Shown piece by piece: positions 1 through 14,300 of a stretch of DNA of 64,000 bases. The stretch is taken from contig MEDY01000077.1 of NCBI GenBank assembly GCA_001724265.1, forward strand, positions 25,194 through 89,193, in the 5' to 3' direction. The first letter of the stretch is position 1. The number at the start of each line of letters is the position of its first letter. The translations under genes were made by a program, and so were the position numbers. The notes under the pieces were generated by a model. It did not search any database. It saw only the letters and a list, made by a program, of their open reading frames with translations, and was not told where the DNA came from. Source of the stretch: Rhizaria sp. SCN 62-66 (taxonomy: Eukaryota > Rhizaria, unplaced).

Positions 1-123
1 TATATCAAGAGCTTGTGCTATTTGACGGAGGTTGTGAATGTATTCATTCATTTGAAATAACGCTTCTCCAAGGCACCGTCGATCGACGCACTTGGAGGGG
101 CGGCCTGTCTGTAGCACGGTCAT
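1..123 (-). CDS. Possible 5' end of a gene continuing off the left edge
   Basis: On the minus strand an ATG at 123-121 opens a frame that stays open to the window edge (41 codons). The predicted start, MTVLQTGRPSKC, is followed by a helix-like stretch (ALFQMNEYIHNLRQIAQALD). It would begin about 100 bases downstream of the MYND gene's stop on the same strand, a spacing seen elsewhere here. No family is recognised and the stretch is short, so a chance frame is possible. Confidence 0.3.
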   Translation of the reverse strand, partial: MTVLQTGRPSKCVDRRCLGEALFQMNEYIHNLRQIAQALDI

Positions 124-221
124 TTTGCATTTCGTCTTATATCTCGCTTGAATACGGTTTGTAAAGAAAATAACGTAGTCAACATAGACGCAAGTGCCTG
201 TAATATAATATATCGTCCACT

Positions 222-1423
222 TCAATCGCGGTCAAGATTGATCTGCAGCATGTCCTGTCCCTGGAACATGTCAGGCGCGGTGTTGATCAGGTCCATCACC
301 GTCTTGATAGGCGGCATGGGCTCAGTCAAGCAGCCAACGAACCCGCAGCCAAAGACGGCGAGCGTAACGAGCTCCTCGTTGCGCTTGGCCTTGTCGAGCT
401 GCGTGCGCAGAGTGCGGAGAAGCTTGGCGTCGCGCAGGCCCTTGTTGGGGTGCTCGACGATGATCTCACTGCAAGAATAAACAAAAGGTGCAAAAACATA
501 TATATCAAGATGAGACATACACGTATTGGATTAAGTCCAAGGGATATAAAAATGACGGATGGAACATATCTTTGTACACAGATTTGGTTCGATTTAATAA
601 TGTTAACGTACTTGTTGAACTCGTGCCAGGTGGTGTACAGCGCAATGAGCGAGCGGTCAAGCTTCTCGCCAGAGACAGGACGGGTGCGGCCAGTGATGCG
701 GAAATCCGCCAGGGGGGTCTCGCTCTGAAGGAAAATAAAGCCGGGAACGTCGCCCACCTGCATGCCCTGTGAACACGCGGACGTAAAACAGTTGAAAGCA
801 GATCATAGTGTGTGAGTTTGGAATAGAAAGAAACAGCGGTTCGAAGATCAATTGATGTTGGTTGCGTACCTGCATGACGGCAAATGGGCTGATCTGGAGC
901 TGCAGCTTGTCAACGACCATGGCAAACAGCTCGTTGTCGTTCATCTCCGACTGCGAGATGACCTCGGGTAGCGCGGCCTTAGCGGCGTCGAGTGCGGCGG
1001 ACGGCGACACGGCGCCGCCCTCGGCCTCGGCCACGGCGGCCGCACCGACGGGGATCACGGAGCCGTCGTCATCGATTATGACGCGGTCGGCGTGGCACAT
1101 GAGCTTGTGCAAGGGCCAGTCCTGGAGCTGGCACTCGCGGCTGTGGATAAATAGTATCACAAGAAAGACGAGGAGTAACGAAGAATTGAATGACAAGGTG
1201 GTTGGCGAGAGATCTTCGAGGGGATGTTTGAGTGTCATAAACCGAGTGTGAGGAGAGTACATAGCGTGTAAAAGATAAAATCATATATTTTTTATGGGAA
1301 TACCTACCTGCAGTACTGCGCAAGACGGCAGCGGCCGCACTTTTGGAACTTGGGAGGGTCGGTGTCGTAGTTGTTGCAGGCGGCGCGGCGGCAACGAATG
1401 GCAACCTTGTCAGTGGAAGACAT
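222..1423 (-). CDS. MYND-type zinc finger protein, 4 exons
   Basis: Exons on the minus strand are 1423-1308, 1140-870, 766-612 and 468-222, giving 262 residues and a TGA stop. Donors are GTAGGT, GTACGC and GTACGT; acceptors are CACAG, CACAG and TGCAG; the frame is kept across all three joins. The N-terminus is a MYND zinc finger with eight putative ligands: C11, C16, C29, C32, C38, C42, H50 and C54. The intron between exons 1 and 2 falls inside the YC-SREC motif. The first Cys pair is spaced Cx4C instead of the usual Cx2C. MYND fingers mostly bind proline-rich peptides in partner proteins. The remaining ~205 residues match no family I recognise and contain no SET domain motifs, so the specific role is unknown. 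Confidence 0.87.
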
Positions 1424-2355
1424 CTGTAATTTCAGAGAGTATAAATAACAGAAATTGTGTGTTAGTGGCAGTTCTATTATAGGTCTGTACTCGCACTTGT
1501 GTTGACGGATGGTGTAGCATGTGCTCTCGTGTCAAAGATCACGCAACCTCCGTGCAGTCTCCACGCACGCCAACCCGCCCAGCAAGCGCACGGACTGAAG
1601 TCCAAATTGTTATATACTGGATGGGAATGGATTAAAATTGGTGATTTCTCATTTAACCATGTGCATATCATATTATATATTTGACACACTCGTTGGACTG
1701 CTGATTATGTCATGATATTCCTGAGTTTTGACCACGCGCCCAACCCGCTCTCTCATCTCATCACTGCATTTCGTAGGTCTCTGCAGAGACATGCAAATCA
1801 ACTGCAACTCAACCAATCGCGTGTGCAGAGTGTATGCTGGTTGAAGGTGCATGCATTGCCGCTAGTCTGCAAAAACGGTAATCTTGCTCTCGTAAGAGCG
1901 CACTCTGCTCCATGGCAAACTTCCTCGACACCGACAAATGCCACGCTCTCTAATTGAGCACCAAAAGGTACAAACCAATTAAAACGCGGGCGCATGATGG
2001 GTCTGGTGCGCATATATTGCTTGCATGATTGTATATTTAAGCTGCGTGTTCCCTGACTGCATTTGTGGTGGCGTGAGAGGTGACTGTGAGCGAACTTCAA
2101 GTCAGCAAGGGTCAACCAAATCCAGGTTTATACTCCTCCCAATCTCCGTCACTACAAACTTCAAGTCATGTTATAATAGTAAGATACTTTATTGTATATA
2201 TCTTTTGAGCTACTACCTTTGAATGTTTTCTAATCACTCATGTTCACCTGGAGTTCTTCTTCCTTCCTCGACCCCACTGTAGCACACACCCAAACTAGCT
2301 TCTTCGTACATTTCAGAGCTTATCGAAGAAAAAGCGCACTCACTTCACTGCTCAC
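1424..2355. other. Intergenic region between divergent genes
   Basis: This 932-base spacer separates the starts of the MYND gene (-) and the giant gene (+), so it should hold both promoters. It is AT-rich near the giant gene, with a TATATATC stretch around 2196-2205. Only short unsupported frames are present, and I see no tRNA or other RNA gene. Confidence 0.6.
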
Positions 2356-5300
2356 ATGTCTGAGCACAAGCCCGGCTTCGACCGAGGCGGTTCCGGCTCT
2401 GAGAAGAGACCGGAATCAAGTAGCACCGGATCTAACTTAAACCCAAGAGCAAGCTTCGCTGTTCCTCTAGGTCCCTCTCAACCTCATACTAGCAGCGTAA
2501 AAGCACCACGGCAGTCTGACACAGGGGACGGCATATCTGCCATTAGGGCGCCTTTTAAGTCAGGTGTTCCCGGCATGGTCTTTAAGTCAAACAATGCGAA
2601 GACGACCGCCAATGTGAGCAACAGCGTCAAGAGTGACAGCAAGAGTAAGAGCTCGGATACTAGCCACTCCACTCACACACACGGCCCTGCATCGAGTATT
2701 CTTAGTGCAGGTGCTACAACTAGCGCAACAGCGAGTGCTGGGGCTGGTGCTGGTGCGGCCGCGGCTAGCGTGCCTCGGTTTGACGGCGCCTTCGCGCTAT
2801 CCGCACTTGCACAGTCTCCCCACCCGCACTTCAACCCGCTGGTCACTGTCGCTGCCGTCAATGCCAACGGGGCAATCCCTAACACCACGAACGCGCAGTC
2901 GGGTGGCTTGAGCTCAAGCTCCAGCTCTCACGCTGATTCCATCTCGTCTGCGGATGCGAAGCTCTACAGCCCTGTGGCCGACGTCAATGCTAGAGTCAGT
3001 CGGCGACTGGCGCGAGTGCCAGCGCTCACGGCCACAGTCGGTGCGACTTCGGCCGCTGTGGCCGAGGCCGAGACACGGGCAGAGGCTGAGGCCGAGGCAG
3101 AGGCGGAAGCGTTTGGCAGCATTGTTGCACACGCACGCGTTCAAGCACAAGGTGTGTGAAAAACGATCATTCAATGTGAATCTCAGTGATATAAAGGTGC
3201 GTGATGTGTGTTATTTTGTCACTATATTGTATCTTACATGTCTCATTACTTTATTGTTCAATTATCGCGCCTTTTAGAGTCGAGTTTGGCGATCGCGCTG
3301 GGTACGCAGCGGGCGTTTGACTTCCGGCAGGGTCGCTTAGGCGGCAACGCAACCGTGCTGAAGCGCGGCAGCGATACTGAATGCGCGTTCATGCGCGGCG
3401 TTGCTGCCATGAACACTGCGGGCGGCGTTGGCGCTGTGAGTGACAAGCTGTGGCTCAGCACAGGCACTTGCACGCAATCGCTCAGCTACATCTCCACAAG
3501 TCCAAGTTCTGGCGCCTACAGGACTGCAGATATGGACGCAAGCGCTGACATCAACACTGACGCGAACGGAAACCTTGTTGATGACCTGGGCAACAGCGCC
3601 AGTGGCAGCTTGCAGTCGCCCAATGCTCCGATCAGTCCAGCGAGCCTACAGTCTGAGCTGAGCACTGTGACTGGTGCTAGTGACAGGGCGAGCGTGACCG
3701 CAAGCGAGGACGTTAGCACTGCTAATCTCGAGAGTTTCCTGCAAGACTCCCCGGAACAGTCACCCCAGCCTCTGAGCGCTCAGTGGAAAGACTCGCGCTC
3801 GCTGCAGTCAACCGACGGCTCGATCGACGGTGCGACTCGCGCGGAGGGCGGTGTGATCCATACGTCTGGCCTCAGCGCCCCGCATGGCAATGACGGCGAC
3901 AGTGGTGACCACGGCGACAAAGATAGCAACAACAACAGGGACGGTGACAAAGCGGGCAAGAGCGATAACGACGGCTTTCAGCAAGACCTTGCGCAGAGGC
4001 AGAAAATAAACGCCCAGAATGGCATTCCAACTGCTGCTGTCGAGCAACCGCGTCGCGCTAACGGCAACAGCGCCAATGCGGCTGCAAACAGCGACGCTAG
4101 CGCGGCTAGCCAGGGTGTCAATGAGAGCAATTCCACAAAACTTGTCCGAAGTCGCGCAGGCATTGAGTTGCTTCCGCTCAGCACGGACGCTGCTAACGGT
4201 GAGCAAAACGACCGTGAGCAGCAGCAGCAGACGCATAGTAACCGTGATCAGGACCGGTGGCGCGTAGAAGACGACGGCAGCTACAGTTTGCTGCTGCAAC
4301 AGGGCGAATACCTAGCCTGTGTGCTTGCTGAGTCGGCAAACCTTCGCATCGCCACGTGCCAGGCGCCGCTGCCGGGATATCTCAGCAAGACGCCAGGCAG
4401 CGCGGCATCCACTGAGTCGGCGTCATCGGCTTTAAGTCTGAACCTTAGTGCTGTGAACGAGTCAAGTCTCACCTGCGCTGATAAGGCGTCAGTGCGCCTA
4501 GCGGGGGCGCATGCTGATGAGGGCACGATTCAGACCGCAACTACCCACTCCACTACTGCTGCCAGTGGAACTGCTGCTGACGCATCGAGTGTCAGTATCA
4601 AGGAGTGGACGATACACTTGGACATGTGTTTGAGCTCTTTACCGCCGGAGGGAGAGACGTGGGCGCTTGTGAGCACGTACATGATGCCCGTTGCTCCAGA
4701 AACAAACTCGAGCACCGATGTTGACAGTGTACGTGACAACAGCTCGAATCCTGGCCTGCATTCATCATCTGGCCCCGCGTCTGCTCGTAGCGCTCGTAAA
4801 TCTGGCGCTGCATATGCTGAATCTCCCAGTGCCGACGCACAGCCTGCCGTTGATCCAGCTGGCGACCAACCGAGTGTTCAACAAACGGGGACTTTGTTGA
4901 TTACGCCCACTGCCACCACGTCCACGGCAACGCCAACGGCCTCTGCCTGCGGGCCTCCGTCCCGCATCGTCGGCGCAATTATCACCGTTAACAGCGACGG
5001 TGGCATCGGCGCGCTGGGCGTTCACCACCTGCCCGACTCGGTGCTGGAGACGCGACCCGCCGTGCCAGTCGGCGAGAGCTGTCGCGTGACCGTGACGTGC
5101 GGCGCGCTGGGCGGGGTCCGCACCGTCAACACCTACATCGACGGGCTGTTGTGCGCAAGTGTCCCGCTGCCATCGCATCTCAACACGCTAGCCTCGGCGG
5201 TTGCGGCGGACGCAGGCTCAGCTGCAACAGCAGTACCTGTGCTGACATCAGTGACCGAGACAGTACCGACTGCGGACAACCTAAGCTTAGACTTTGTGTC

Positions 5301-8300
5301 GGCAGGTGACCGCAATGTCGCTCCTGCGAGCACTTCTGCGGCTGCTCTTGATAACGTAGCCGCGGCTGTGGTCGCCGATGCAAGTCCGTCTGTGTCGACT
5401 TCGTCTCTGGCAACGAGCAACACTGGTGCTGAACCAAAAACCATCAGCACCACAGCTCCAAGCCTGTTAGACCTTGCCCTCATCACAACGACGCCAACAA
5501 CATCCAAGCCCAACTTGGTCACCACCGGCAGCACTAACAACATCAGCAGCCCTGTCGGCCCCAATGCCAACATGAGTACCAGCAAGGCTGTGACTACGCC
5601 CTTTGACCCGTTTACGCTCCTTTCAAGCGGCATCTTTATCGGCGCCGCCCCGCAGTTACTGAACCAGTGCCCAGGACCGGCCCTGGAGCTCCGCATGGTA
5701 TCGGTTATCTTTGCAGAGCTCGGCGCAGCGGCCGCGGCCACAGCCTCGGCGAACCCCGAGTCGTCGTATCTGAGCACTGCTTCCGGCGCAGCTACCGTTG
5801 GTCTCGGTGGGTCGCTGCGCCGTCGTCAGTCTGCCAACATCTCTGACACCACTGCTGAAAGGTTGTCGCTGGCCGGTGTTACAACAGAAGGCAGTGTGGT
5901 GCCGGTCTGGCGTGATGGCATCTTTGCTGGCATGTTCGGCGACGCGTACATCGAGAACACGTCCTTCGAAGGCGGTTTGATCTCGCCGTCGCTGCTCGTA
6001 CTCGGCCATGTGCTCGACCGGGTGCTGAAGTCACAGCGGTGGTGGCTCGATGACTGTATTTCCACGGACAATCTCACCGCTGTCGCCGCCGTGCGTGCAA
6101 TGTTCAGCGCTGCGCTGCCGCTTTCGAAGCAGGTCGACCTCTGCACGAGCGCGAGCTCCATTCTGTACCCATTCCTGCATCGACTGCGTCACAGCATCAT
6201 TACCATGCCGATCGGCGGCACTCTGATCCTGCCCGGCGGCTGGCGCACCGCGACCTCAGGCCACGCGCTCATCTACATTGTCGAGCGCGAGACCGCGTTG
6301 ACATACCGGTTTGTGCTCTTGAATACTGGCGACGGTTTAGAGTACCATCCTGCCTCGGCGCATCAACCGCCCAAGATCAAGGTGCGCACTGCAATCGCGC
6401 TTGCGAACATCCCCGTAGCGCGCATGGCTGACGAGGCTTGGTGGCTTGCGGTGTATCTCTTGTTCGTAAAGCCAACGCCCAGCAACGGCGCCGACCGGCT
6501 CTATCAGAAGTACCTGCCGTTGCTTGCCGGGAAGCCGCTCGCAGCTGCCATTGCCGAGACGTACTACGACAAGGCGCTGACGTGGCGCACGCCGCAGCGC
6601 GCCGGCACATGCTACTTCCGTTGCGTGCTCGAGCTGCTTCGATACTCACTCCTCAAGGCGGGGCTGACTGAGCAGCAGGCGAAGCGTGTAAAGTTTGCGT
6701 GCAAGTACGAGCTTATGCTGATGGCGCGCAACGACCTGGCCTGCGCACGCGCAGTTGCAAGCAGTGACAAACGTCTGATGCTGATCGCGTGTCGCCAGCT
6801 TGCGTACACGGCGGGCAAGGGCGCCGCTGCAGGGGTGTTTGCTGTGAGGCACTTGCACCGGGTGCTCACGCTGATCGAAGCCGTCTAGAAAAAGATCGTC
6901 CGTGTCGAGTGTTCTGATGAAGACAGCGCTGGCACTCTGCCGCCGCTGCTGGAGCTGGAGTCCACAGTGCTGCGCGGCGCGATTACGGTCGAGAATGTTC
7001 CGATCCATGAAGCGACTGCGGCTGATACACAGTTCACGTCAGAGTCGCTGGGTGGGGCTGTGAATCTTAGCGCGACCGATCGCGCTGCGGGCGACGAAGG
7101 TGAAGCCACTGAGCGAACCGAAGACGACGACCTCGCCGTGAAGGCAATGTTAGTGTCGCCTGCTGATGACCAGCAGCAAAAGCACCTGGGTAAGAGCGGC
7201 GCGCATGATAAGACGACTGTGAAAATTGACAATTCGAGCCTTTCTGCGAGTAGCGATGTTAAGCACGATGATGACAGTAAAGACAAGTCGGAAGTGAAGC
7301 CGCCTGCCACAGAAGCTAAGCCACGTCAACACGGGTACACTAAGTCAAGTGAGCAAGCCACGATCGCTGCAGTGCTGTCGGGAGATGTTCCGGTAGAGTC
7401 GGGCACTGCCTCAGCTGCGGCGCCTTCAGTAGTCCTTGTTCAGCCTGCAAGCAGTCGCGCTGCAAAGGCTTGCGGTGATGCTGCTGATAGGACCTCAGGT
7501 GTAAACGATGATGACGGTGAGAAAATTGTCGTTCACGGAATTGAAGATAGTGTTGAGTCGTATCAGCAAGGCACTGCGACGCTGTTGCAACACCCTGGTA
7601 GTATGACACCGACGACGACAGCGTCTGAGATTCCCTCAGGTGCAGCGGTCAGCAGTAGCTCGGCACCCTCTGCCGAAGACAATACAACTGCGCTGGATAT
7701 TGCGACGGGTACTGCCGCTTCCAGTCGTGAAGACAACGCGGTTACAACTGAAGAGGACACTATTCTGACACCTCAGGAGCCCCGGCCGCAACCACTCAGC
7801 GGGAAAGGCACGAGCGCAAGCGCTGCAACTCCCGTTGGAGATGCGAACAAAGAACCCGCAAATAGTAGTGGCAATAGCTCCAAGAGTGAGAGTGCGGTCT
7901 ATGCGTGGGCGCAGCATCCGCTTTTTACACACCTGCTCCGCACTGAGGGTGTTGAAGGCCTTGCTGGCACAGCTGAACCCGACACTGCTTACTTGCCGGT
8001 CGATTTCCTTCAGTTGCGCACTCGGCGGTGTCGCACAGTCACACAAGTTTTAGATACTCTACGCCAGTGTGACTCTATACTGTCGTTGCTGTTCACACAG
8101 CGTGAAGGGATTAAGTGGGTGCCCGCGCGTGTTATCGCGACCGTGCAACACGTGCTACTCGATCTCCTGCCTCTCCCAACCCCAGGTACGCAATTGTGAC
8201 GTTTTTCTTTGGTATTGCTTTCTTTGGTATTGCATCACCGTTTTTTTTTAAGTCTAACTCAGTTTCTCACATCTTCAACGTTAAATCTGGTTTTCTTCTT

Positions 8301-11300
8301 TGTGCGTAGGCGACTCGGAATGTGTATGGACTGGCGTGGATGTCCCTGGCGTGAGCACAGTGACTTATTCGGATCAGCTCGCTCTCCTGCAGATTCTTGT
8401 TCGCATCGCTGAGCATTTCACCGCCGCCAGTTTTAGTTACGAGGCGACGCGTGACTATCATGGCTCGTGTATCACCATCGCAGCCGCCCTCGCGATGTTT
8501 GCGGATGCAATCATCCGCAAGATCCCCACGGACCGCACGTCACTGCTCACGCGCCACCTGCTCGGCCGCGGGTTCGCGCGCGCTATCTACGCGCAGCACT
8601 ATGGCCGCGCCGTGGCCGCTGCTGCCACAGCGCGCGCTGCTGGGGATGAAGCGACTGCGAATGAGCACGAGCGTGCTGCACGTTGGTGGCTGCACGCGAG
8701 TGAGACAAACGCAAAGGGCAAGAATACGACGCATGCTTACAAGGACAAGACAGATGCTCATGGTGCCGCTGCGGAGAAGCAGCAGGGAAAGATGCTGCCG
8801 CCGTTTCAGGGCGAATGCAGCGTCACTGATAGCGAATATGCGCACGCACCCTACGGCCTTGACCTCAGCGCATATGTGCGTCAGTCTCAGGTCTGTGAGA
8901 GCGCGTTTCCTGCTGCTATGGTTGGCCGCAACGCGATTGTGAACTACTTCCGCTCCATTGCGGTGCCTGTCGAAAATCGGATTTTTTGCTGGGAGGTACT
9001 CTCCGACGGTGTGCCGGAAGAGTCGACGACAGAGCTGTTGCGCCACATCTGCTCCGCAACGCATTTCCCTTTAACTGCTCTGACGCAATATGCGGCGTCG
9101 GATGGCGTTCCGACGCATGCGCACGCGCGTCAGTGGCACCACCTGGTTGTGCGGCAGTTCCCTGAGTTTGCGCTCTATCGTGATATTTCAGTGCACTTTA
9201 AGCTCAGCCTCCTCGCTGATCGTGGGCAGATCCCCGTGCGGCCTGATTATGATCATCGCGATGCGCGGATTGAGTTTGTGCTTGACGGTGGCGGCTTGTA
9301 TTTCGACATGTACGCATTTGGCCGCCGGCTGGACTTATCGTCAGCGGCGGGTGTTTCATTCACCTCAGCGGCGACAGCAGCAACTCTAGGTCACTCGGTG
9401 CAAGGCTCCAAGTCTTTACTCGGGCTCAGCTCGCTTTCCTCAAGCGGTGTGTCTGGCCCACTGCGGTTGATCATCGCGCCAGACACGGTGTGTATAGGCG
9501 TTGTAAGCACTGCTGCAGCTGAGGCCGCGACGTGGGCTGCGGTCATCAACGCGCAGAAAGCAAGCACGGACACGATCAAGCATGCAATGACAGGCTCACC
9601 GAAGGTTACTGCTGAGAACGCGTTTGATAGTGTGGATATCACGACATCGGGTGATGTGAATTTTCCATCTGTGTCAGCGACTGCTGTCGGCGCAAACCCA
9701 ACTCGCGAGGCTGCAATTGCTGCAGCAGCCGTGGCGTCCGCAATTGCTGCTGCAACTGCGACCACTGCGGGTGCTGGCCCAACTGATGCTCGAGTCTCAA
9801 ATCTAGCCACAGATGCAAACAGTGTGAACCCGGTCGATGCCGCGGCGAGTGCGGGTGTAGCGAGCACTGGTCAGCTTGCTAGCCATGGTGGTATTGGTGC
9901 GAGCGATAGGGAACACAACGGCAACGGCTCAACCAGCAATCTTTGCGCATTGAATTCTGCTGGTGACACATATGTGGGCTCAGACACACCGTCACCCGGC
10001 ATCAGCTCGTCGGACTCTGGTGCCGGCAACGGCGGTGACCATGAAAACGACGCCGGGTCTGGGCTGCCGCTGGCAAGGTTGGCTTCAGCAGGTGGCGACT
10101 CTCCTCGACTGTCCCCAGAGCCCGGCCCTGTCATCGACAACTCTTTCACAACTCCGCCTCCCCCCTTGCCGATCATGCTGCTGGACACAGAGGTGAGCTC
10201 TGTACCATATTATGAACAAGGTGACAAAGATGCATCAACGGTGCCTTTATTCGGCTCAATGGCGTTTGCGCATGGCGGTGTTTTTTCACTCCCCGGTACA
10301 GATATGGTTACGGAGACTGCCGCTCACTTCCAGACTTGGGGAAATGACAACGCCGGTAACAATGCGTCTCATAACGGCGGGCCATCATTGTCAGGATCAA
10401 AACTTTCGAGGAAGTTGTTCACCAATCGTGGTGATAATCTTGGCAGCGCCCAGATGCCTAGTTTGCGCGCGATGACTGCGTCAACCTCGGCCGCTGCCGA
10501 TGTTGCCGCCACATCAGTTGCCGTTGCCGCGGCGGCTGCCAGTCGCGAGGGTGGCGGGGCTCTCTACTTGCCAGTCGCAGACTCAGAGATCTTGCTTTCA
10601 TATCTCAACGTGCCCTACCTGCGACTGCCATTATTACTGCAGTTCTTCGCGCGCGAGGACCGTGTACAGTACTTGCAGTCTATCGCTGCACAGACGTTGC
10701 TAGATGCGGCCACGTTTGAGCCTGGTGGTGTGCAAGTGCGCCCACAGTCAGCGCTTGCTCATCCGCATTCTCACGACTACTACAGTGGCGCCGCTGTCAA
10801 GTCTGTTCAGCCTCCTGCAAATGCATCAAAGACCACCGCAGCCCAGTTCACCGTTGGAGCAGACGCTCATGCGGTCCTAAGTCAAAGTGACATCTTGCCA
10901 ACAGAAGAGTGGCTTGTTCCAACTTACAATCGCGCACTGCTAACTACGCCGTTTGGCCTGCTGATGAACGAACTTGTGACGTCCCCAAGTGGTGTACTTC
11001 GTCCTATCCGTAGGATTCTGACAACGGCGCTTGATCTTCAAGCTGCAGACGCAGTGGTTGATGCGCCAACCATTGCACTGGTGCTCTACGCAATTCGCCT
11101 CGCTGGTAAAGTGAACAACTATGTCGTTTACTTGACCACTGAACTCGCGCGCGACCCATGTGCACAACGCGTGCTGGCGTTGTCAAACATTGCGGTCACA
11201 CCAGCAGCGCTCGTCATGTTGCGTCGTGAAGGTGCGGCTCTGATGAAGTTGCTGACGACACGCGCGTTCGACACGCTTGGTGACTGGACAAAGCGAGTCG

Positions 11301-14300
11301 AGTCAGCCTTCGGGCGCGACTCGAACGTCACGCGGCTGAACGAGCTCACGGTATTGCTGTGCCGCCTTCAAGCGCACCGCATTGTGATTGGGAGGAACGT
11401 AGCGAGGTTTCTATACACCCCATCGTTTGCAGTTGACGTTATCTCGAGTGTAACTACAATGTGCTTGCGGTCGTCCAGCATTAGCGGTGTTGCTGCTGGC
11501 ACTTGGCGTGACCGTGCAGCCTCAGCGTTAGCGGCCGCGATGGCGACTGCAGCTGCCGACACAGTTGCATACCGCAAGGACGACATTACTGTTGCTAGCA
11601 TGAACGCCAACGGCAACGCTACCACTCACACAAACCCCCTGAGCACAACAGTGAACACAAACCACGCGAACCTCGATGACCTTTCATCATCGGGTGTTCC
11701 AAGCGTGTTCTCAGCTGCTGGTGCGTACGGCAGTCCTGACGGTGGCGGCTTGACCTTTACGCAGATCGTCAACTCGACCGGTCTTTGCATGCATGAGCTC
11801 GTCTTAGCTGAAGTCGTTCAATCAAAGCGCCGTGTTGTGTGCCGGTATATTGCATCACTGCCTCACGACGTCGCATGTGCAATCCTAGACGCGTGTGTGC
11901 GTATAACGACGGGCACAGGAACCAAGGAGCACGCGCGCATGCCGGACGGCAGCCTAGTTCCGCCACTTGAGAACAACTGGGGTTTTATCCCAGGACCGCA
12001 CAATCGTGGCCGGTTTAAGATCATCGACACCACCGATAACCCTGAAGTCCAAGGCCTCGCGCCAGCGCCTGCAGAGACCGATGCACAAGCAGCCGAGCAA
12101 GGGCAGCAAAGACTCGTGAGCAAGGAGAGCGCGTCCTTGGTGCTTGACAGACAACGGTGGCAGCGCCAGTGGCGGGTGCCCGAAGGCGCAACGCCGAGAG
12201 CAAAGCCTGGCCAGACCGAGTCGACTGCGACTCGCTTTTTTGTGTCTCAGTCTGGTAGCAGCGGCAGTAGCGTTGAGAGCGCTGTAGCGCCGGTTGTCGC
12301 GATTGCGGGGCCCACAGCTCCAAAGGTGAACATTGCTGGCGCCGTGGCTGCAGCGGCGCTTCACCAGCCTCTGCTGACTGTGCGGCCTAGCAGGGTTGAA
12401 GATGCCGCGACGCAATATGGTATTGCAACCCCGTGCTATCATGCGCCCATGCAGATCAAAGCTGGTGACCACAAAATCAAAGGCAAACGCAAGAGTAAGC
12501 GCAAGGACAAATCTAAGGACAAGGGCAAAGATCTGACTGAGACTGCGACTGACAGTAAGCGTGGCTCTGCCGGAGCTGAAGCTAGGCCGTCAATGCCAGC
12601 GCCAGACTTGGCAGCAGCACGCTCGCAGTCACTCCACCAGCAACTCTCACCTGCGTTTCTGAGCTCTATGTTTGAAGTCAAGCCGCTACTTTCGTGCCGG
12701 CAGCCATCGTTCGAGACGCCACACTGGCGCTTTAGTCGTGACGGCAAGACGATGCAGTCGTCATCATCACTACAGCCACCATCTTTAATGGCGCATGGCA
12801 CAGCGAGCGCTGCCACGGCGACTGGTGTTATTGCGCTAAGCAGCCGTGGCTCTTTAACCGGGAGTACGAGGAGGTTTTTTGCAGATGATCTTAACACTCC
12901 GCGGATGGGGGCGGCCGCTGCAACGACAAAGAGTGCCTTCAAACTGGTTTCTAAACATGCAGCTAGCGCGGTTCCTCCTGATCAGCAGCCAAGAAGTGAC
13001 CAAATCCTCATGGATGCTTCCAGCAATGGCAGATCAATTGCGAAGGCTGGTGCGAATGCACCGGCCGATGACAGCGGTATTGTTATGCTGAGCCCGAGTG
13101 CAATTGACAATGAGAGCCGGACACCGTCGCCACTTGATCTCGCGCACAGCCATGCACAGTAGCCGGCGCAATCAAGTCTGACTGAGCATGTGCATGCTGC
13201 CACTATGTCCGAGGTGGAATCAGGCTCAGATTACGAGGACGGAATCATCGAAGAAGAGGAGGAAGAAGACGAAGACGCAGACGAAAGCCATGCCCGCGAA
13301 CTTCACCGTGGCTATAGTTTCTCGTTTCCGCAAGAGTCATCGAAGCCGCAGCAGCACGACCTGGTTGATTCGACAACAGCCAGTCGCGGCGCACTGTCCA
13401 GCCCTGATCAGGAGAAACTGACCCCGTTTGGTATGGGCATTGACGACTGTTGCGATCCGTATGACCCGTTCTTCGATCCCGAAGACGGCGAAGACTCTGA
13501 GGACGAGAGCTTTGCGTCGCTGTACATGCACCCCAACATTCACGACACGACTCACCACGGAATTGCGACGTATCTAGGCCTTGGTATGCCTAAGAATGCT
13601 GATAGCAGCGGCTCTCGCAGCTCTGCTCCAAAGGCACATTGTCCGACGCTGCGGCCTCCAGACATCCCAGTCGCACGTGGCGGCGCTTCGACCCTTGAGA
13701 TCAACCTCCAGACCGGTGAGCTGACAGTGAAGGTCCGCCACATCAAGGCTCTCCCGCCCGCGTACCATGCCACCGCGCGCGCCTTGTTCGGCACGGCAGA
13801 GCTGCAGTGTGCCACTCTGTCGTCTGCGCAACACCGCGAACTGCTTCACCTTGTCGGCAGGCATCATTTTGCGGCGAAGTGGACCCCGGACCCCACAGTG
13901 TGCCCGCACACATGTCTCCGACCGTACTCACGCAGCGCGCTGACTGCCGCGGAAGAGTGGCTAGAGCCAGTATTGGATCCAGTGATTAACGCACGTGGTT
14001 CTGCGTTTTCTGACTTGCGCGAGTACGTTCTCATGATGCCGACCGAGACTCTCTCGCCCACAGCGAATGTCGCGAAGCTAGAGCTGCTGCATCCCTCGAA
14101 GGGGCTTTGGAAGGAGATTTACGCGATCAAGGACCGCAGCACAGTCCATGTATACGACGTATTCTCGCATGGCCGTCGTCGCCACAGGCGGCTCACCTTT
14201 TGCACGGATAACCGCCTGAGTCTGCGCGACATGGACGCGTCAACAGCGAGCCGCGATGAGCCGTGGGCTGACTGGGAGCGCCATTCTGCCGGTGACCCAT

